Source: Crambe crambe (lineage: Eukaryota > Porifera > Demospongiae > Poecilosclerida > Crambeidae). Taken from it: a stretch of DNA of 64,000 nt. Below the pieces are notes generated by a model. That model was not told the DNA's origin, did no database searches, and worked only from the letters and a program-made list of their open reading frames with translations. Both the position numbers and the translations under genes were made by a program. The stretch covers positions 1,178,001-1,242,000 of the forward strand of contig OZ004595.1 of the NCBI GenBank assembly GCA_963924555.1, read 5' to 3'. Shown here one piece after another: positions 60,401 through 64,000 of this stretch; position 1 is the first letter of the stretch, and each line of letters opens with the position of its first letter.

Positions 60401-63400
60401 TCAGGCGACACCAGTAACACCTCCTCGTCCTCAGTCTTACAATCTTCCTTCCCTCAAGGATCAATTCTGGTCGTTCCTCATCCGACTAGCCCTTTTCAGG
60501 CAGTCTTGCCTATTTTCGCCAACACATCCGTTATCATCCCCCCGGGAGGAAATGTGTCCTCTTCATCTTCTAGCTCCCCTGCTTCTTCTTCAGGGAGTGT
60601 GTCTACCATCACCCAACAAGCAGCTGTAGCAGTCCCGGCCCAGCAAGCCATCACCATTGATGGCAGGTTGTTAGGGATGGGGGCTTCTGGGTCTGCCGAG
60701 GGAACACAAATGTTGCAGCTGGTCCAGCAGGCAATGGTCAGTGCTGGCATTACTACTCCCACTGTACTGCCATCCAAAGATAGTACTCGACGTTCTAGCA
60801 AACAAGATGGCGCTGATAAAGCTGGCATGCCAAACGCAAACCTCACACAGATGATAGATGGCAGCATGCTACAGCAAGCCGGTCTTAAAGAGTACTATCA
60901 GAGATATATGGCCATGGGTGCTCTTTCAGCTGGTACTGCCCCAATCTACACCATGAAAGTAGAAGATCCGGTCCAGTTAGTCAAAGTGAACTTTGAATCA
61001 AAGTCGATTGAGTTTGGTGGGGAAGTCCCTATCAAGAAGATTGATATCGAGAGTCTCTCTGAAGAAAAATCCAAGCAATTAAAGGAGGAGTTGAAGGAAA
61101 CTGAGATACCAGAGAAACTCAAAGTGGAGATGGAGAAACAGAATGTGAGCAAAGGAGATGAGAAGACGGATGGTAATGTGAGTGTACAGGAAGAGGTGGA
61201 GGTGGGTGGAGATGCAGGGAGAAATGCCGATACTTCTGGTGGTTTCCATGGTCATTCCTCTGCTGATCTAATGTCTGCCAAACTTCTCCTCTCTCTGACG
61301 GAAAACAGCAGTAATAATTGGTCAGTTTCCCCAAAGAAGAACAGCTCTTTCCTTTCAATCACTTCTCCGAGCAGCAGTGGTGGTCCTCACACGCCATCAA
61401 GTGGCCGTAAACGGAAGCAGAAACCAATCGCTAGTGCCAAACCTTCAAGCACGCCGGAAAAGAGTGGCAGGAAACTCAAAGACGAAACCACCCCTTCTGG
61501 TGGTAAGAGTAGAAGAGGTAGGAAAGCACGAAAGGAAGACAGTGATGGGGAGGGGGGAAGGGACGAGTCCTCCACTAGTACCTCCAAAAATTTCACTCCA
61601 GAAGAGCTGCTTGAGATCCTGAATATCCCTCCTTCCACTTCTGGTAGGCCTGGTGGAGGCGTGTCCAATAAAGGTCCTGCTAAATCTCGTGCTAAGTCCT
61701 CGAAGGAGGCTATGGATTCACTAGTATCAGCCTCCAGGGCATCTGATAAAATGGAACAACTGAAGGCTTCAAGAGGTCCCAAGCCAGTGAAAGAGTATGT
61801 GATTGAGACAGACTCGGATTCCAATAGCAGCTCATCAAGTTCCAGTTCCTCCCGCTTTACTCCCGACAGTGGCAGCTCAAGTGATAGCTCCAGCGATAGT
61901 AGCAGTAACGATGATGATTCAAGCGAATCCAAGTCCAAAACTCCCATCAAGAAAGCTTCGGTGCCTCTCAGTGGTTCTTCAAGGGGGCGTGGTCGGGGTA
62001 GAGGGAAAGGGCGTGTTGCTGATAGCCGTTATTCCAGTTCTGATGACAGTAGCAGTTCTGATGAAGAGAACGAGGAGGGGAAGCAAGGGAAGGGCATGGC
62101 ATCACAACAACAGAGCGGAGGAACCAAGAGGAGAGGGAGGGGGAGGGGTATGGGACATATCGTTAGCATTCCAACCAGATTATTGAAGAATAAGATGAAG
62201 CGTGGAAAGAAATTGAAAAAACAGGAAGTGAATGTAAGTATTAACTTTAATAGGATATAGTGCATGTTTCATTGGGTAAAAAACAAACAAGCCCTGCATA
62301 ACTGTGCACTTATTGAACTACAAATTGAATTTTTAGTTGTGTTTATCATAATATCAACAGTGCTCACACTAATAACCAGTCACCTGACATTATCTCACAA
62401 GGAAGCCAGTTTTTGACAAGGAACTGTAGATGTACCAGTTAATTCTTCTTGCTTGCTTTTGCTAAATACGGTGTCAGCAAAGATGATAATGGCTTGTTAA
62501 GTGAACTTTTATCCTTTCACTCTATAGGCTGAAGGTGATCAAGATAAAGATGCTGCTATAGCACGTAAATTAAATGAATTCGCTCCAGACCTCCCAGTGG
62601 ATCTGGCTTCCTTCTATGCCAGCAAGGGTGGAGTTGATCTGGGCACGCTCAGCGAACTAACAAAAAGTGTGGGTGTGTCTGATGACAACATGGAGAATTC
62701 TCGTTCCAAGAGAACATGTGTGCGTGTGCGCGAGGAAATTTCAAAGCTGGAGGAGATTTTGAAAGATGATTCAGTCGACACAAAGGCTTCAACTTCGAAA
62801 TCAAGGGGTGGTGGGCGTGGTAGAGGGCGTGGCTCCACCACACGTACATCCCTGGAAGCAGCTAACCAGTTAGGTGAGATGGGAGCCGATGAGCTAGGGG
62901 GAGTGGCAGTCGTCCCTGCGGCAAAGAAGTACAAGAAACCAGCTTACAGTCAGTTTACACACAAGCGAAGGAAGAGGAAACGAAAACCTCCAGAAGAAGG
63001 TAAGAGGATTAGATGACTTATTTGTTTGTTTTGTTTACTTGTTTGTTTTGTTTACTTGTTTGTTTATTCATTCAATATTTAGAGCCTTTGTGGCAGCCAG
63101 CCAGGAAACAGGCCCCTGGTGAGATCCGGAAAACTGTGTACATTTTCTCGACAAATTGGGCCAATGAGGCAGCCAAAGCAGTGATGGCTGGAAAGTACAA
63201 CACTATCATTCAGTTCCACCAAAACCAGCCCAAAGGACCCGGTTTTCACCGTCATCCTCCCTCCAAGGAGACTGAAGACAAGGATCTGGGAGAAGAGTCT
63301 CACACTCCGGACGGAGAGGGGAAGGAGGAAGAGGAAGAGGAAAAAGAAACAACCAAGTTGAGGAGTCTTCCATCGAGAGGGCAGAAAAGAGGATCATCTG

Positions 63401-64000
63401 GTCGAGCCAGTCTGAGTGCTACCGATAACCCGTCTCCAGTTGTTAAGAAACGGAGGAGCAGCACCCAACGCAAGTCTCCTCCTAAGGCACAGTCTCCGCC
63501 TCCTTTCCTTCGATCCAGTCGAAGATTGCGTCGGCAGAAAAACCCCTCTCCTGTCCCACCCCCAACTCCCCCTATGGAAGAGGAAGAAGGGGAGGAAGAA
63601 AAAGTGGAAGAGACTCGGTCCCCGACTCCTCCCCCTGTGGCGCAACCTTCCAGTGGATCCAGGGGGAGAGTGACCCGTGCTTCTCGACGTCTTGCTAGAA
63701 TCCAGCAGCGGAACAGCACCTCCCATGAACAAAATGTTTCCAGCGAAAGAAAAAATTCTATCGAAGAAGACTTGTCAGATTTACACGTAACTCCCAAAAG
63801 GAGTAAGAATGAAGAGAGTAAGAAGGAATCGAGGGAGGAAGATGATAAAAAAGAAGATGCTGATAGTATTTCTAAATCGCAGTCAAGTCCAGCAGAGTCT
63901 CCACACATTGATCCCAGTCAGTTGTCTGTACCACCTCCAGCTTTAGCGGACGAAGATAATTACACCATCTGTCATGGTACTCCTCAAGGTCGCAGCCCTA
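54496..64000 (+). CDS. BCL9/Legless-like Wnt co-activator, long Ser-rich protein, partial
   Basis: Nine exons in phase: 54496-54508, 56114-59119, 59215-59309, 59372-59481, 59817-59873, 59963-60053, 60275-62233, 62528-62999, 63083 to the right edge; 2240 residues so far. Exon 1 codes only MSTL plus one base; ATG 56116, two bases into exon 2, could be the real start. Residues 1-1000 are acidic Ser/Thr/Pro-rich with SETSxGVSSVE-type degenerate repeats. At 1010-1120 is a compact, unassigned segment (GNVYWYDGGKNMFQS, ELRNSTAEEDIKLAQTIKDQF). Ser-rich, GRGRGKG and acidic regions follow. At about 1951-1985 is KTVYIFSTNWANEAAKAV then MAGKYNTIIQFHQNQ, matching BCL9 homology domain 1 (VYVFSTEMANKAAEAVLKG), which binds the Pygopus PHD finger. 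The beta-catenin-binding HD2 is not seen before the edge. Divergent from vinculin. Confidence 0.78.
54509..56113 (+). other. Intron 1 of the BCL9-like gene
   Basis: 1.6 kb. A stretch at about 54620-54850 is less AT-rich than its surroundings and ends at a gtatgt donor-like site (54854), so it may be an alternative non-coding first exon. A frame at 55048 (MNIPLFTVHDYHGESVKID...) is 40 residues and has no partner. Nothing else recognised. Confidence 0.4.
60242..60265 (+). repeat. Poly-C tract before exon 7 acceptor
   Basis: About 23 C (after ct) followed by ttgatatag and exon 7 of the BCL9-like gene at 60275. The C run is part of this intron's polypyrimidine tract. Confidence 0.9.

Overview
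The window is nuclear DNA from an early-branching marine animal, most probably a demosponge. The evidence is: compact multi-exon genes with GT-AG introns, many under 150 bp; neighbouring genes only tens to hundreds of bases apart; a full set of animal-only genes (vinculin, protein O-mannose kinase, NUPR, a BCL9/Legless-type Wnt co-activator); an ankyrin-Roc-COR-death-domain protein; and a mitochondrial insertion whose nad4 tail and tRNA genes read like a sponge mitochondrial genome. Exon models below were built by hand from splice signals, reading-phase continuity and remembered family sequences; no search was run.

Layout, left to right: a secreted CXCXC-repeat protein (minus, enters from the left edge); a Gly/FG-rich protein with a caspase/legumain-fold domain that seems to have lost its catalytic His and Cys (minus); BDP1, the Myb-domain subunit of RNA polymerase III factor TFIIIB (minus); CWF19L1, a splicing and lariat-debranching cofactor (minus), whose seventh intron ends in a 469-bp GA/TC microsatellite; an ankyrin-ROCO-death protein (plus) that starts 61 bp from CWF19L1; protein O-mannose kinase (plus, one exon); a 14-kb TRANK1-like TPR/ankyrin/helicase gene (plus); a START-domain lipid-transfer protein (minus); ribosomal protein L15 (minus); NUPR (plus); and FAN1 nuclease (plus).

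From about 42.5 to 47.0 kb there is no intact gene. This stretch holds tandem repeats, low-complexity DNA, a CARD-like relic exon, a short terminal-inverted-repeat element and a nuclear copy of mitochondrial DNA (end of nad4 plus several tRNA genes). It is followed by vinculin (minus, 19 exons) and, head to head with it, a very long Ser-rich gene (plus, leaves the right edge) that carries a clear BCL9 homology domain 1, the Pygopus-binding helix of the Wnt enhanceosome.

Most of the window is housekeeping and cell-biology genes with no operon logic, but the gene pairs are closely packed: three divergent pairs (CWF19L1/ROCO, RPL15/NUPR, vinculin/BCL9-like) share short promoters. Short non-autonomous elements with terminal inverted repeats, many starting near CAGTG, and tandem repeats sit in introns, and several have copied or supplied splice signals.
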